Shown here: positions 1-9,383 of the stretch, in pieces | Layout of the letters: every line of letters starts with the position of its first letter | How positions within the stretch are numbered: position 1 is the stretch's first letter | Assembly: GCF_964026405.1 (NCBI RefSeq) | Contig: NZ_OZ032146.1 | Span: 992,001 to 1,056,000, forward strand | Origin: Candidatus Tisiphia endosymbiont of Dascillus cervinus | GTDB taxonomy: Bacteria; Pseudomonadota; Alphaproteobacteria; Rickettsiales; Rickettsiaceae | Length of the DNA: 64,000 bases | Reading direction: 5' to 3' | Notes under the pieces: model-generated | Seen by the model: only the letters and a program-made list of their open reading frames with translations | What the model was told of the DNA's origin: nothing | The model's database searches: none | Program-made: the position numbers and the translations under genes

Positions 1-2650
1 AAACCAACTCTAAGGCTTGTTTAGGGGAGAGCTGATCAGGATCGATTTTAATAAGTTCTTCTTCTAACTTATTAAATTTTATTTCTTTTTTACTTTCTAC
101 TGGCAGGCTAAATAAACTTAAGTTGTTTGATTCAGTGTTTAATATATTTTTGCTTTTGTACGTTGCGGTTTTTTCTAATTTTGTTAAAATGTCATTCGCC
201 CTAATTATAACAGATTTTGGTAGGCCCGCTAAGTAGGCTACATGAATTCCATAAGATTTATCAGCCATCCCTGCTATAATATTATGCAAAAATAATATTT
301 CTTTCCCTAATTCCTCAATAGCCACCGTATAATTTTGCAAGGCTGGCAAAAAATTACTCATGCTGGTTAATTCGTGATAATGCGATGCAAACAAACATCG
401 ACATTTGAGATTATCATGAATATATTCCAGCACCGCGAAAGCAATTGATACACCATCATAGGTAGAAGTTCCGCGACCAACCTCATCTAATATGACTAAA
501 GAATTTTTAGTAGATTGTGCTAAAATAGCTGATGTTTCAAGCATTTCCACCATAAAAGTTGATTGACCTGCTTGTAAATCATCCCCTGCACCTATCCTAC
601 TAAATATCTTGTCTACAATACCTATTTTGGCACTTTTAGCCGGCACAAAACTACCAATTTGAGCTAATATGGCTATTAGGGCATTTTGCCGTAAAAAAGT
701 ACTTTTACCTGACATATTAGGTCCAGTAATTAACCAAATTCTATTAGCTTCCGATAAAGTACAGTTATTGTGAATAAAGCTTTTTTTATCATTTGATAAA
801 CTTTGCTCAACGACTGGATGCCGCCCTTCAATAATCTCAAAACTCAAATCATTGCTTAATCTAGGCTTGACATAATTATATTCATCAGCAATATAAGCAA
901 AATTACAAAATACATCAAGCTGACTTAAGGAACAGCTAAGTAATCGTAAAAATATAGCTTTATCAATAACTTGCTGGCATATTTTATTATATAATTCTAG
1001 TTCAAGACTAAACGCTAAACTCCTGCTATTCACCATATCGCTTTCTAACTTTTGTAATTCAATAGTAGTATAGCGACTAGCATTAGAAGTTGTTTGTCGG
1101 TGAATAAATTTTGATGCGTACATTTTATCACTATGTCTTAGGGTAACTTCAATAAATAACCCAAGTACATTATTATGAGATATTTTTAGGGTGTCGATGC
1201 CAGTATCAAGGCGATATACATTTTTTAATTTTTCTACATGGGCTTTGCCATTGTTAATTAAGTCATATAATTCTTGTATTTTAGGATGATAATGATGATT
1301 TATTATCCCACCTTCATTGATAGTATTAGGTGCATCCTCTCTAATTGCTTGATCTATTAATGAATATAACTGTTCATCTCCAGATAGAGGTTTAATTAAC
1401 TTCTCTATATAATCTAGCAAATTTAGCCCATAATGGGAAATAAACTCTCCTTTTATTTCCAGTGCAGCATTTAACGTATATTTAATATTTAGCAGATCTC
1501 GTCCGCAGCCACGATTCATGGTAATTCTAGCCAAGCAACGTTCTAAATCCCCAGTTTTCTTGAGTAACTTTTTAATATTCCCTACTAGTTCAATATTTGA
1601 ATAAAAAAATTCTGTGATATTTTGTCGATAATTTATTTCATCAATATCTATTAGTGGTGTAGATAAAAAGTGATATAGTAAACGACTACCAGCCTTAGTA
1701 ACTGTATGATCAATAGTGACCAGTAAACTACCCTTGGTTTTTCCTAATAAATTATTAGTAATTTCCAAATTCCGCCGAGTCGCCGAATCAATAATCATAA
1801 AATTATGGTAATTGACCAACCGAGGCAAAGGTAGCGAAGGTATATTTTGCTTTTGCGTTAGTGATAAATATTCTAAGATACTACCAATACTACTTGTTTG
1901 ACATTCAGATATTTCCCCTATGGCTTTTAGATCATTGATTTTGTAAAAATCTAAAATAATTTTATGGCATTTTTTAGGAGCAAAAAAACTATCAACTTGA
2001 TACGAGACACGGAAATGTAATTGGTGCTGAATACTACTAGCTAATTGCTCTCCCTGCAAATTTTCACTAAGTAAAATCTCTTTAGGCTTAAGACGTGATA
2101 GTTCATTTAGAATCTCATCCTGCGGAATCTCTATAACTGAAATTTCTGAAGTGGAAAGATCAACATAACAAATTGATGCCCTGTTTTTTAGCAAAACTAA
2201 GCTTGCCAAATAATTAGGTTCGCATGACGAAATTAAAGATTCCTCGATAATAGTACCTGGGGTGATAATACGCGTTACATCCCTATTTACTACAGCTTTA
2301 TAGCCACCGCGTTTCTTTGCCTCTTCCGGTGTTTCTAGTTGATCACAAATAGCAACTTTGTAATTTTCTTCAATTAATTTATTTAAATATGTCTCAAGAG
2401 CATGATGGGGTACTCCGCACATAGCAATCTCAGAGGCTCCATTAGACCCTCTTTTGGTAAGAGCAATACCTAAAACTTGGCTGGCAAGAACTGCATCATC
2501 AAAAAACATTTCATAAAAATCACCCATTCTAAACAATAGAAGACAATCAAGATTGGCAAATTTGATGTCTAAATATTGTTGCATCATCTTTGTTGATTGA
2601 TCATAATTATATTTATGGCGAAATTCTTCTAAAGACATGGATAAAGTCAT
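1..2650 (-). CDS. mutS: DNA mismatch repair protein MutS (3' end outside window)
   Basis: Recognises mispaired bases and starts methyl-independent mismatch repair with MutL. I read the frame from ATG at 2650; a second in-frame ATG lies at 2638. The mismatch-binding Phe-x-Glu is at residues 45-47 (GDFYEMF). The ATPase Walker A GPNMSGKST starts at residue 643 (bases 724-698) in the same frame as the start, so there is no net frameshift over about 1.9 kb. About 883 residues are visible and the C-terminus runs off the left edge. The family is usually 850-900 residues, so only a short tail is missing. The gene diverges from recF, with a repeat-filled spacer between them. Confidence 0.95.
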   Translation of the reverse strand, partial: MTLSMSLEEFRHKYNYDQSTKMMQQYLDIKFANLDCLLLFRMGDFYEMFFDDAVLASQVLGIALTKRGSNGASEIAMCGVPHHALETYLNKLIEENYKVAICDQLETPEEAKKRGGYKAVVNRDVTRIITPGTIIEESLISSCEPNYLASLVLLKNRASICYVDLSTSEISVIEIPQDEILNELSRLKPKEILLSENLQGEQLASSIQHQLHFRVSYQVDSFFAPKKCHKIILDFYKINDLKAIGEISECQTSSIGSILEYLSLTQKQNIPSLPLPRLVNYHNFMIIDSATRRNLEITNNLLGKTKGSLLVTIDHTVTKAGSRLLYHFLSTPLIDIDEINYRQNITEFFYSNIELVGNIKKLLKKTGDLERCLARITMNRGCGRDLLNIKYTLNAALEIKGEFISHYGLNLLDYIEKLIKPLSGDEQLYSLIDQAIREDAPNTINEGGIINHHYHPKIQELYDLINNGKAHVEKLKNVYRLDTGIDTLKISHNNVLGLFIEVTLRHSDKMYASKFIHRQTTSNASRYTTIELQKLESDMVNSRSLAFSLELELYNKICQQVIDKAIFLRLLSCSLSQLDVFCNFAYIADEYNYVKPRLSNDLSFEIIEGRHPVVEQSLSNDKKSFIHNNCTLSEANRIWLITGPNMSGKSTFLRQNALIAILAQIGSFVPAKSAKIGIVDKIFSRIGAGDDLQAGQSTFMVEMLETSAILAQSTKNSLVILDEVGRGTSTYDGVSIAFAVLEYIHDNLKCRCLFASHYHELTSMSNFLPALQNYTVAIEELGKEILFLHNIIAGMADKSYGIHVAYLAGLPKSVIIRANDILTKLEKTATYKSKNILNTESNNLSLFSLPVESKKEIKFNKLEEELIKIDPDQLSPKQALELV

Positions 2651-2689
2651 GGATATATTTTAGTTGTTTGAATTAGATTTGAGTATATA

Positions 2690-2893
2690 CTCAGGTATAC
2701 CCGATGAATTTCAAGAGTTGGCTAGGCGTACGAGTGGCGAGCGGACTAGGCGTAGTCAAACCGTTGTTCCTACGCGAAGTCCCATCGTGCCACAACGCCA
2801 ACACTTGAAAGGCGAAGGGTATAGAACTTCAAGAATTAAGGTCATCGTACCCTAAATATCACAGCACAGCTAGCTCTTCTTGAAGTTATTATC
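2690..2893. repeat. Adjacent Rickettsia-type palindromic elements between mutS and recF
   Basis: Two neighbouring imperfect palindromes. The first (about 2697-2821) starts tacccgatgaatttcaagag and ends with the diverged complement cacttgaaaggcgaagggta. The second (about 2822-2893) has arms resembling gaacttcaagaa / ttcttgaagtta. Similar sequence recurs at 17884-17995. A 63-codon frame (2664-2855) lies wholly across the repeat, so I do not call it a gene. Confidence 0.6.
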
Positions 2894-2914
2894 GTCTACC
2901 CACTCTTGAAATTA

Positions 2915-3043
2915 TATACTCTTCTGCTTTGAAGAATTGTTTTTTGAAAATATCATGGATTCGCATGCGTAATTATACTATATGTACACCTAGCATGCTC
3001 ACCATTCATTTTCAAATCCAATTCTTCAAATCATTTGAGTATA
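2915..3043. repeat. 129-bp palindromic element, type A
   Basis: Ends are tatactcttctgctttgaag and the related inverted tcttcaaatcatttgagtata. The same 129-bp element is present in opposite orientation at 17755-17883, and diverged copies lie at 16937-17056 and 23587-23722. It fits the dispersed palindromic repeats of Rickettsia genomes. Confidence 0.7.
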
Positions 3044-3118
3044 GCAGTATATGTTTAGATTCAAAAGAGCTTTTGATTTTAATTGATTAGGTTTTTTTCT
3101 CACTATTTCAAATAAGTT

Positions 3119-4201
3119 ATGCATAATATTTATCTACAAAAATTAAAATTACTAAATTATCGTAATTTTCAGAATTTAGATATTAGTGCTGGTAATAATC
3201 CTGTTATACTAATAGGGGGGAATGGTAGTGGAAAAACTAACATTTTAGAATCAATATCACTATTTTCACCTGGTAAAGGTTTGAGATCAGCTAAATTAGA
3301 TGATATTTGTCAAAGGGGAGAAGATCATTGCTTAGCTTATGCATTATTACACAGTAAACTTGGCTTAGTTGAAATTTCAACGAATTTAAAGCGTGAATCT
3401 AATAGACATTTTACAGAATTTAACGGTGTTAAAATACAAAATAATGAACTAAGTAAGTTCTCTGCTATGATTTGGCTTACACCCCAAATGGAAGGTATTT
3501 TTTCTTCCAGTATTAGCGATAGGCGTAAATTCTTTGACAGGATTGTTTATAACTTTAATCCATCGCATGCAGGAATAGTTAGTAAATACGAATATTATAT
3601 GTATGAACGTAGCAAAATACTAGCACAAGACCAAGTGGATACAAATTGGCTAAGAGTGGTTGAAGAAAAAATGGCAGAATTATCAATTGAGATCGCTATT
3701 AATAGGCTAAAAATTTTAGAACATATGCAAAAAGCTATCTCAGATTTGGATAATGATTTTCCTAAAGCTATTTTATCAATTAATGGGGTTATAGAAGATA
3801 TAATATTAAAAAATTCTGAAATAGATATTGATTTTATAAAAAATGAGTTAGTGGTGTCTCGTGTTCGTGATAAGATATCTAATAGAACTAATTTTGGAGT
3901 GCATAAAAGTGATTTTGTAGTTATTCATAAAGAAAAAAATGCTTTAGTTAAACACTGTTCCACCGGTGAACAGAAGGCTATGCTCATTGCCATAATACTT
4001 GCCCAAGTTAATTATTCTATTAAAGAAAACATTGCTATGCCTATTTTACTGTTAGATGAGGTTTTTGTACATCTTGATAACAAAAGGAGACAGTACTTAA
4101 TTGATTTCTTCCTAGAATTAGGATTACAACTATGGGTGACTGCAACTGACTTAAATGGCATAGAATCTTTAACAAAAAAAGCAGAATTAATAAAATTATA
4201 G
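3119..4201 (+). CDS. recF: DNA replication and repair protein RecF
   Basis: SMC-like ATPase that helps load RecA at single-strand gaps with RecO and RecR. The P-loop GGNGSGKTN is at residues 33-41, directly after the family start LxLxNYRNF (9-17). The ABC-type signature STGEQKAML is near residue 282, and the Walker B LLLDEVFVHLD near 310-320. At 360 residues it is full length. Start ATG at 3119 follows an A+T-rich spacer with no strong ribosome-binding site. It is transcribed away from mutS and converges on the small gene at 4215-4460. Confidence 0.95.
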   Translation: MHNIYLQKLKLLNYRNFQNLDISAGNNPVILIGGNGSGKTNILESISLFSPGKGLRSAKLDDICQRGEDHCLAYALLHSKLGLVEISTNLKRESNRHFTEFNGVKIQNNELSKFSAMIWLTPQMEGIFSSSISDRRKFFDRIVYNFNPSHAGIVSKYEYYMYERSKILAQDQVDTNWLRVVEEKMAELSIEIAINRLKILEHMQKAISDLDNDFPKAILSINGVIEDIILKNSEIDIDFIKNELVVSRVRDKISNRTNFGVHKSDFVVIHKEKNALVKHCSTGEQKAMLIAIILAQVNYSIKENIAMPILLLDEVFVHLDNKRRQYLIDFFLELGLQLWVTATDLNGIESLTKKAELIKL

Positions 4202-4214
4202 GATGAAATTTCTC

Positions 4215-4460
4215 TTATTTAATTTTAAGGCAATGCCTTAAAACTTGATCACGGCGTTCTAATATAGCATTAAGGTAAGAATTATTTAAAAAATCAGAAC
4301 CTTTTGCTGCTATAAAAATCTTTCTAAGAATAGGTAAGTCTAATTTTTTTATAGCTTTTATAGTGTCGTCATAACATTGTGTTGGATAAGATATTATAAA
4401 ACTCTTATCAAATGCATGATATTGACGCCATAGGTTATTTTGATAAATAACAAACCGCAA
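4215..4460 (-). CDS. Small hypothetical protein
   Basis: An 81-residue frame that I do not recognise. It has no signal peptide or membrane segment and is rich in Lys, Ile and Asn (ends RHCLKIK). It lies 45 bp downstream of the exported 249-residue protein on the same strand, so the two could share a transcript starting at murE. It ends 13 bp from the recF stop, tail to tail. It could also be the remnant of a longer gene. Confidence 0.4.
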   Translation of the reverse strand: MRFVIYQNNLWRQYHAFDKSFIISYPTQCYDDTIKAIKKLDLPILRKIFIAAKGSDFLNNSYLNAILERRDQVLRHCLKIK

Positions 4461-4505
4461 AGGTTTGTTATAAGACTGAAAATTTTTGTAAAAGGTATGA
4501 GGTAT

Positions 4506-5255
4506 TTATTTTTTAAATCTTTGTTTTAGCTTTTCTTCATTAGGGAGATCAATAACCTCTGGTTTATCAAAAGGAAATGGTTTATCCCAATCATTGGTAT
4601 TTAATTTATCACTATACAGTACTCTAACAAAAGGAAGTTCACCAAATTTAACATGTTGGCGATTACGAATACCTGAATTATCTATTGCAATAAAATATGT
4701 TTTATTAATATCTTTAAATATTAATAAATTATGTGATCCAGAGTCCCACTGCCCAAAAATAAAGTAAAAAGTTCGTAGGTTCATTTGATCTTCTATGGAA
4801 ACCTCTTGAAGAGCTTTTTCATACTCTTCAGGTACTAAAGGATCAATTTTAGTATCAATGTAGAGTTGCAATGATCCTGTCATTCCATTAATTTTACGCA
4901 TTACTGTTGGAGGAATATGAGGGAAACCTAGAATTAGAGAAGCTTGATACGCTGCTACTTCAGCTTGTGCATCTCCTAAATCATCTGCAGGTAATTTTTT
5001 AAAGACAGCTTTTACCTGATCATCTAAAGTAACTAAAAAAACTTCTCCATTGAATTCCGCTTTTTTACATTTCTCTGTGAGAAACTTTCTCATAGGTTCT
5101 ATATGGTGTATTGTAGATGTTTTAAGTAATTTTGAGATATCAACTTTTTTCCATGTTTCTGGATGGTTAAATGGAGTGGCATATACAGAATGTATAGTTA
5201 ATAAGGATGGTAGAATTATATAGAAGGAGACTAAGAATATTCTAAAAATTTGCAT
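4506..5255 (-). CDS. Exported protein with PI3/PI4-kinase-like motifs
   Basis: 249 residues. Residues 1-26 form a Sec signal peptide (basic start, hydrophobic core, SVYA-TPF cleavage). The mature part has the order seen in the PI3/4-kinase-like fold. VKAVFKK (81-87) could supply the ATP-binding Lys, and AEVAAYQ (98-104) a helix Glu. A hinge-like GSLQLYI follows at 127-133, then WDSGSHN (170-176) in place of DRHxxN, and AIDNSG (190-195) as a metal-binding Asp. This assignment is inference from motif order; catalysis is unproven. It lies 31 bp after murE on the same strand. An exported kinase fold in an intracellular bacterium would be a plausible host-directed protein. Confidence 0.55.
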   Translation of the reverse strand: MQIFRIFLVSFYIILPSLLTIHSVYATPFNHPETWKKVDISKLLKTSTIHHIEPMRKFLTEKCKKAEFNGEVFLVTLDDQVKAVFKKLPADDLGDAQAEVAAYQASLILGFPHIPPTVMRKINGMTGSLQLYIDTKIDPLVPEEYEKALQEVSIEDQMNLRTFYFIFGQWDSGSHNLLIFKDINKTYFIAIDNSGIRNRQHVKFGELPFVRVLYSDKLNTNDWDKPFPFDKPEVIDLPNEEKLKQRFKK

Positions 5256-5286
5256 ATAATTTTATTATTAGTTGATATTTTTTAAT

Positions 5287-6750
5287 TCAAAATCTTTTTC
5301 TGCTTTGTAGAGCTTCCTTGGCTATATCGAAATCACTAAATGGTAGTTTCTCATTACCGATTATCTGATAATTTTCGTGACCTTTGCCGGCAATCAGCAA
5401 AATATCATCTTCTTGTAGATTATTTATTGTTTCAATAATTGCAATTTTTCTATTATTTATTTCTATATATCTATTAGTGATAGCTATAATACCTTGTATA
5501 ATTTGCTGCCGTATGAATTTTGGGTCTTCATTCCTTGGATTATCGTCAGTGATAATAACCTCATCAGCAATTTTTGCCGCAATTTCCCCCATTAAGGGTC
5601 TTTTACTGCTATCTCTATTCCCGCCACAACCAAAAATTACTTTCAATAACCCCTTATTTGATTTTATTTTTTTTAGTTCTAGCAAGCTTTTTTCTAAGGC
5701 ATCTGGAGTGTGAGCGTAGTCAATAAAAATATTGCTATTAGCTACTCTCTCTAAACGTCCTTTAACTGCTTTAATTTGTGGTAATTTCGATATGACTTGT
5801 TCAAAAGGAAAGCCAGTCAAATGCACCATCATAACGGCAATCAGCAAGTTGGTTGCTTGAAAACTACCAACTATATCGGTAGTAAACTTATATTTCTGCC
5901 CGTTATAAGTACAAATTGTGCTGTCGATAATTTTCAGATCACCATTCATACCAACGGTTAAAAATTTTATATTACGTTCCTGTAAATAACTTTTGATATA
6001 ATCTAATTGTTCTATTTCCGAGTTTAGTACAGCAACTCCTGTCTGCGATAAATTATCTGTAAATAATTTTAGTTTGGCTAAAAGATAATTATCCATATTC
6101 TTATGATAGTCAAGATGATCTTGACTAAAACTAGTAAAGCAGGCAGCATCTACTTTTATACCACATAATCTTTGCTGTTCTAGACCATGGCTAGAAGCCT
6201 CAAAAGCTAGATATTTTGTGCCATTCTCAGCTAGCTTATGTAGAATATGCCTGAAAGTTACAGGATCAGGAGTAGTAAGAGCCGGGGATTTGTCTAAAAT
6301 TTCTTGGATGCTTGTTAAATCCAAACCACCCGAACATTCTACGCCAATGGTCCCGATAGAACAACTGGATGCTCCTAGCAATGTGTATAGCTGTCTGCAA
6401 TAGGATACTACCGAGGTTTTACCGTTAGTACCAGTAGCAGCTACCATATATTGTGGTAATAAAGGGTAGAGAATATTAGCAGCTTGGCTTAGTGCCACCC
6501 GCACATCACTTACAAGCGTTATATGTACACCATTAGCGATAATGTTAGGGTTTTTTAAACTTTCAGCATCATCGGTAATAATGAATTTTACTCCTTTGTT
6601 TATTACATCATCAATAAACTTATTACCATCCGAACTTACTCCTTTAATGGCGAAGAATAGACTAGTTGATTTAACTAGTCTAGAGTCACAACATAAAATT
6701 TTAGGTTCAATCTGAGAGGTAATTTTTAAATAGTCAAATAATTTTTGCAA
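5287..6750 (-). CDS. murE: UDP-MurNAc-L-Ala-D-Glu:meso-diaminopimelate ligase
   Basis: Cytoplasmic Mur ligase that adds meso-diaminopimelate to the peptidoglycan stem peptide using ATP. The P-loop ATGTNGKTS is at residues 105-113. The DNPRNEDP motif near residues 403-410 is the known marker of diaminopimelate rather than lysine specificity. Length 487 is normal. Start ATG at 6750 is followed by a small N-terminal Mur domain. Two genes follow closely on the same strand. Its presence shows that the organism retains peptidoglycan precursor synthesis. Confidence 0.95.
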   Translation of the reverse strand: MQKLFDYLKITSQIEPKILCCDSRLVKSTSLFFAIKGVSSDGNKFIDDVINKGVKFIITDDAESLKNPNIIANGVHITLVSDVRVALSQAANILYPLLPQYMVAATGTNGKTSVVSYCRQLYTLLGASSCSIGTIGVECSGGLDLTSIQEILDKSPALTTPDPVTFRHILHKLAENGTKYLAFEASSHGLEQQRLCGIKVDAACFTSFSQDHLDYHKNMDNYLLAKLKLFTDNLSQTGVAVLNSEIEQLDYIKSYLQERNIKFLTVGMNGDLKIIDSTICTYNGQKYKFTTDIVGSFQATNLLIAVMMVHLTGFPFEQVISKLPQIKAVKGRLERVANSNIFIDYAHTPDALEKSLLELKKIKSNKGLLKVIFGCGGNRDSSKRPLMGEIAAKIADEVIITDDNPRNEDPKFIRQQIIQGIIAITNRYIEINNRKIAIIETINNLQEDDILLIAGKGHENYQIIGNEKLPFSDFDIAKEALQSRKRF

Positions 6751-6789
6751 TTTAAATATAGCCTAATTAGTTTTTAAGTGTATGTTTAC

Positions 6790-6848
6790 CACGTATATAC
6801 TTAAATCATTTGAGTATACCAATTCTTGAAATCATAGCAGTATATAGT
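6790..6848. repeat. Fragment of palindromic element (type A ends)
   Basis: The segment tatacttaaatcatttgagt and the following gaaatcatagcagtatata match the ends of the element at 2915-3043 and the sequence beside 17755, without the central part. It sits between the divergent murE and MFS genes. Confidence 0.5.
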
Positions 6849-6873
6849 AGCCCATGTAAAGCTAGTAGATAAT

Positions 6874-8094
6874 TTGTTAACAAGAAATTTAGGGTTCCTC
6901 ATGAAAAAGAAAGATTTATCAATTTTAATAGCTAATGCTCTAGATCATTTTGATACGGCTATTTATAGTTTTCTTGCTCCAGTTTTATCAATAATCTTTT
7001 TCTCCAAAGACGATCCTATAGTTGCTTTGATCTTAACTTATAGCGTACTAGCAACTTCAATAATTACTAGACCAATTGGGGCAATAATTTTTAGTATAAT
7101 TGTAAAAAAACGAGGAGCAGCTTTGGCTCTATCTTACTCATTAATAGGTGTTGCCATTACCACTATATCAATAGGATTTATACCAACTTATCAAACAATT
7201 GGCTGGTTTTCACCGTTTATGCTGACCATTATTCGAATGATACAAGGAATTTTTGCCGAAGGAGAATGCTCTATTGCCAAATTATATATTTTAGAAAATA
7301 AGGTACAGACTAAAGGCGTACAAGCATCTTATCTATACCAACTGTCAACAATGTTTGGCATTATTATTGCCTCTTTTGTAAGTACCATTCTAGTTAGTTC
7401 TAATCATCATGAATATTGGCGTTTATGTTTTATATTGGGAGGAAGTACTGGGATTGTAGGGGTTTATCTTAGACGTTATTCTAATATGTTGCAGAATGCA
7501 ATAAAACAAAAGTCTTATACTTTACATACGATATTGAATAATAAATGCAATATTCTGCGTGTGTCTATAGTTAGTGGCTTTTCCTATATGACATATGTGA
7601 TACCTTTTGTCGTGATGAATAGTTTTATACCTCTTATTACCTCTATATCTTTGGAGAGGATGATGACGTTTAATACAATCTTATTAATTATGAATGCAGC
7701 AATGATTCCAATAATAGGATATTTTGTTAAGAAATATCGCCCTGTTGATGTAATGATTGTAAGCACTAGTATTCTATTTATTAGCATAGTACCACTATGG
7801 TTATATATGTCTGATGCTTCTGTATGGTATGTTAATTTTGTTCGTTTATGGATTATTATCCTAGGGGTAATTTTCTTATGTCCACTAAATTATTGGCTTA
7901 ATAGTCTGTTCCATGGTTCAGATAAATATATGCTGGTTAGTATTGGTGATGCTATAGGTACTTCAGTATTTGGGAAATTTACTCCCTCAATATGTATAGC
8001 TCTTTGGCATTTTACTGGCTCTTCTATAACCATAGGAGTCTATATTGCAATAATTACTTTAGTTACCATATGGGCGGTGAAGAGTATACCATGA
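6874..8094 (+). CDS. MFS transporter, ProP-like
   Basis: An inner-membrane carrier of the metabolite/H+ symporter group that includes ProP, a family expanded in Rickettsia. About 12 hydrophobic segments cover the frame. The second loop region keeps RPIGAIIF after the second segment, the position of the MFS signature, though the following GxxxDRxGR loop is degenerate (IIVKKRGAAL). The first nine codons (MLTRNLGFL) are less likely to be translated; ATG at 6901 followed by Lys-rich MKKKDLS is the better start. The next MFS gene starts 22 bp downstream, so they are probably co-transcribed. The substrate cannot be told. Confidence 0.8.
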   Translation: MLTRNLGFLMKKKDLSILIANALDHFDTAIYSFLAPVLSIIFFSKDDPIVALILTYSVLATSIITRPIGAIIFSIIVKKRGAALALSYSLIGVAITTISIGFIPTYQTIGWFSPFMLTIIRMIQGIFAEGECSIAKLYILENKVQTKGVQASYLYQLSTMFGIIIASFVSTILVSSNHHEYWRLCFILGGSTGIVGVYLRRYSNMLQNAIKQKSYTLHTILNNKCNILRVSIVSGFSYMTYVIPFVVMNSFIPLITSISLERMMTFNTILLIMNAAMIPIIGYFVKKYRPVDVMIVSTSILFISIVPLWLYMSDASVWYVNFVRLWIIILGVIFLCPLNYWLNSLFHGSDKYMLVSIGDAIGTSVFGKFTPSICIALWHFTGSSITIGVYIAIITLVTIWAVKSIP

Positions 8095-8116
8095 AAAACA
8101 TAATAGATATAGATGT

Positions 8117-9367
8117 ATGACAAGACCGGCATTCCTAATTGCTTTTTTTACAACAATTGTGCGTTATTATGATTATGCTCTTTTTGGTTTATCAGCAATA
8201 GTTTTATCCAAGAACTTTTTGCCATTAGACTCAAATGATAAACAAATATTATTATTTTTTGCTATATTTAGTATAGCTGTAATAGCTCGCCCTATTGGCT
8301 CTATCATTTTTGGCTTTATTAGCGATAAATATGGTAGAATTGTATCAGTTAGAATCTCGGTATTTTTAGCTACTATCTCGACAATTCTTATAGGATTAAC
8401 TCCTAATTTTGATAGAATTGGCATAGTGGCTACAATAATCTTAATATTTTGTCGTATGACATTTTTAATGAGCTTAGCAGGAGAAAGTGATGCTATAAAA
8501 ATTTACGTTGTAGAAAAAGTAGGTAAGACTAGCAAAAATTGTGCTAGTGGTATCGTGTCATTTTGTAGTCAGGTTGGAGCATTGCTTGCTGCAACAATTT
8601 ATCATTTTTCTACAGAATTTGACTCAGCAGCTTATTTATGGCGGGCAAATTTTATTATTGGTGGAGTTTTTGGCTTATTTATCATATTCCTAAGGCACTA
8701 TTTTCATGAAAGTGAGGAGTTCTTAAATTCTAAAAAGGATCATAAATCTCCAGATTATAACTTTTTTTATTTAACAAAGATTGTAAAAGATTCATTTAAA
8801 AAATTTATTATAGCAATATTAATAAGTGGTTGCATAGGAGGTATTTACCATTTTCTAATTTATTTTTGGGGAGTATTTGCTGTAAAAAGTGCATTAATTA
8901 TGGATAGCAATCAAGCTCAAATTATCAATATAGCTTTAATAAGCATTTACGCTATTATGTCAGTATTGTCTGGTTTTTTAGCTGATAGATTTTACCCTAA
9001 AAAACAAATCATCATCGCATTATTATTAAGTTTGTTAGTGATAATTATTGTACAATTTTTACTATATAAAGAAATCTTGGTAATTTACTTTCCAGTAATG
9101 CTTATCGGACTTGCCCCATTTTACGTAGTGCCATTACAAATTATTGTCCAATCTATGTTTATAACTAATATTAGGGCAAGAATGTGTAGTCTATCCCATT
9201 CACTTGGCGGTATGATACTTTCATCGACAACACCATTTTTTTGTATGTTATTATGGCAATATTTTAATGCAATATACTTAGTGCTAGGATTTTTTATGCT
9301 ATTATTACTAATATTGTTCAGTACAGTAATTTTTCTGTATAGTACAAACGTTATAACAAACCACTAG
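8117..9367 (+). CDS. MFS transporter, ProP-like
   Basis: 416-residue membrane protein with about 12 hydrophobic segments. It retains the MFS signature after segment 2 (RPIGSIIFGFISDKYGR), which its upstream neighbour has partly lost. It lies in a same-strand run with the MFS gene before it (22-bp gap) and the ABC exporter after it (16-bp gap), suggesting one transcript. It probably exchanges small metabolites or osmolytes with host cytosol; the substrate is unknown. Confidence 0.8.
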   Translation: MTRPAFLIAFFTTIVRYYDYALFGLSAIVLSKNFLPLDSNDKQILLFFAIFSIAVIARPIGSIIFGFISDKYGRIVSVRISVFLATISTILIGLTPNFDRIGIVATIILIFCRMTFLMSLAGESDAIKIYVVEKVGKTSKNCASGIVSFCSQVGALLAATIYHFSTEFDSAAYLWRANFIIGGVFGLFIIFLRHYFHESEEFLNSKKDHKSPDYNFFYLTKIVKDSFKKFIIAILISGCIGGIYHFLIYFWGVFAVKSALIMDSNQAQIINIALISIYAIMSVLSGFLADRFYPKKQIIIALLLSLLVIIIVQFLLYKEILVIYFPVMLIGLAPFYVVPLQIIVQSMFITNIRARMCSLSHSLGGMILSSTTPFFCMLLWQYFNAIYLVLGFFMLLLLILFSTVIFLYSTNVITNH

Positions 9368-9383
9368 ATCTAAGGAGAGAATT

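Noticed and set aside
2664-2855. 63-codon open frame between mutS and recF
   Set aside because: It lies within palindromic repeat sequence and has no ribosome-binding site; it is repeat-derived.
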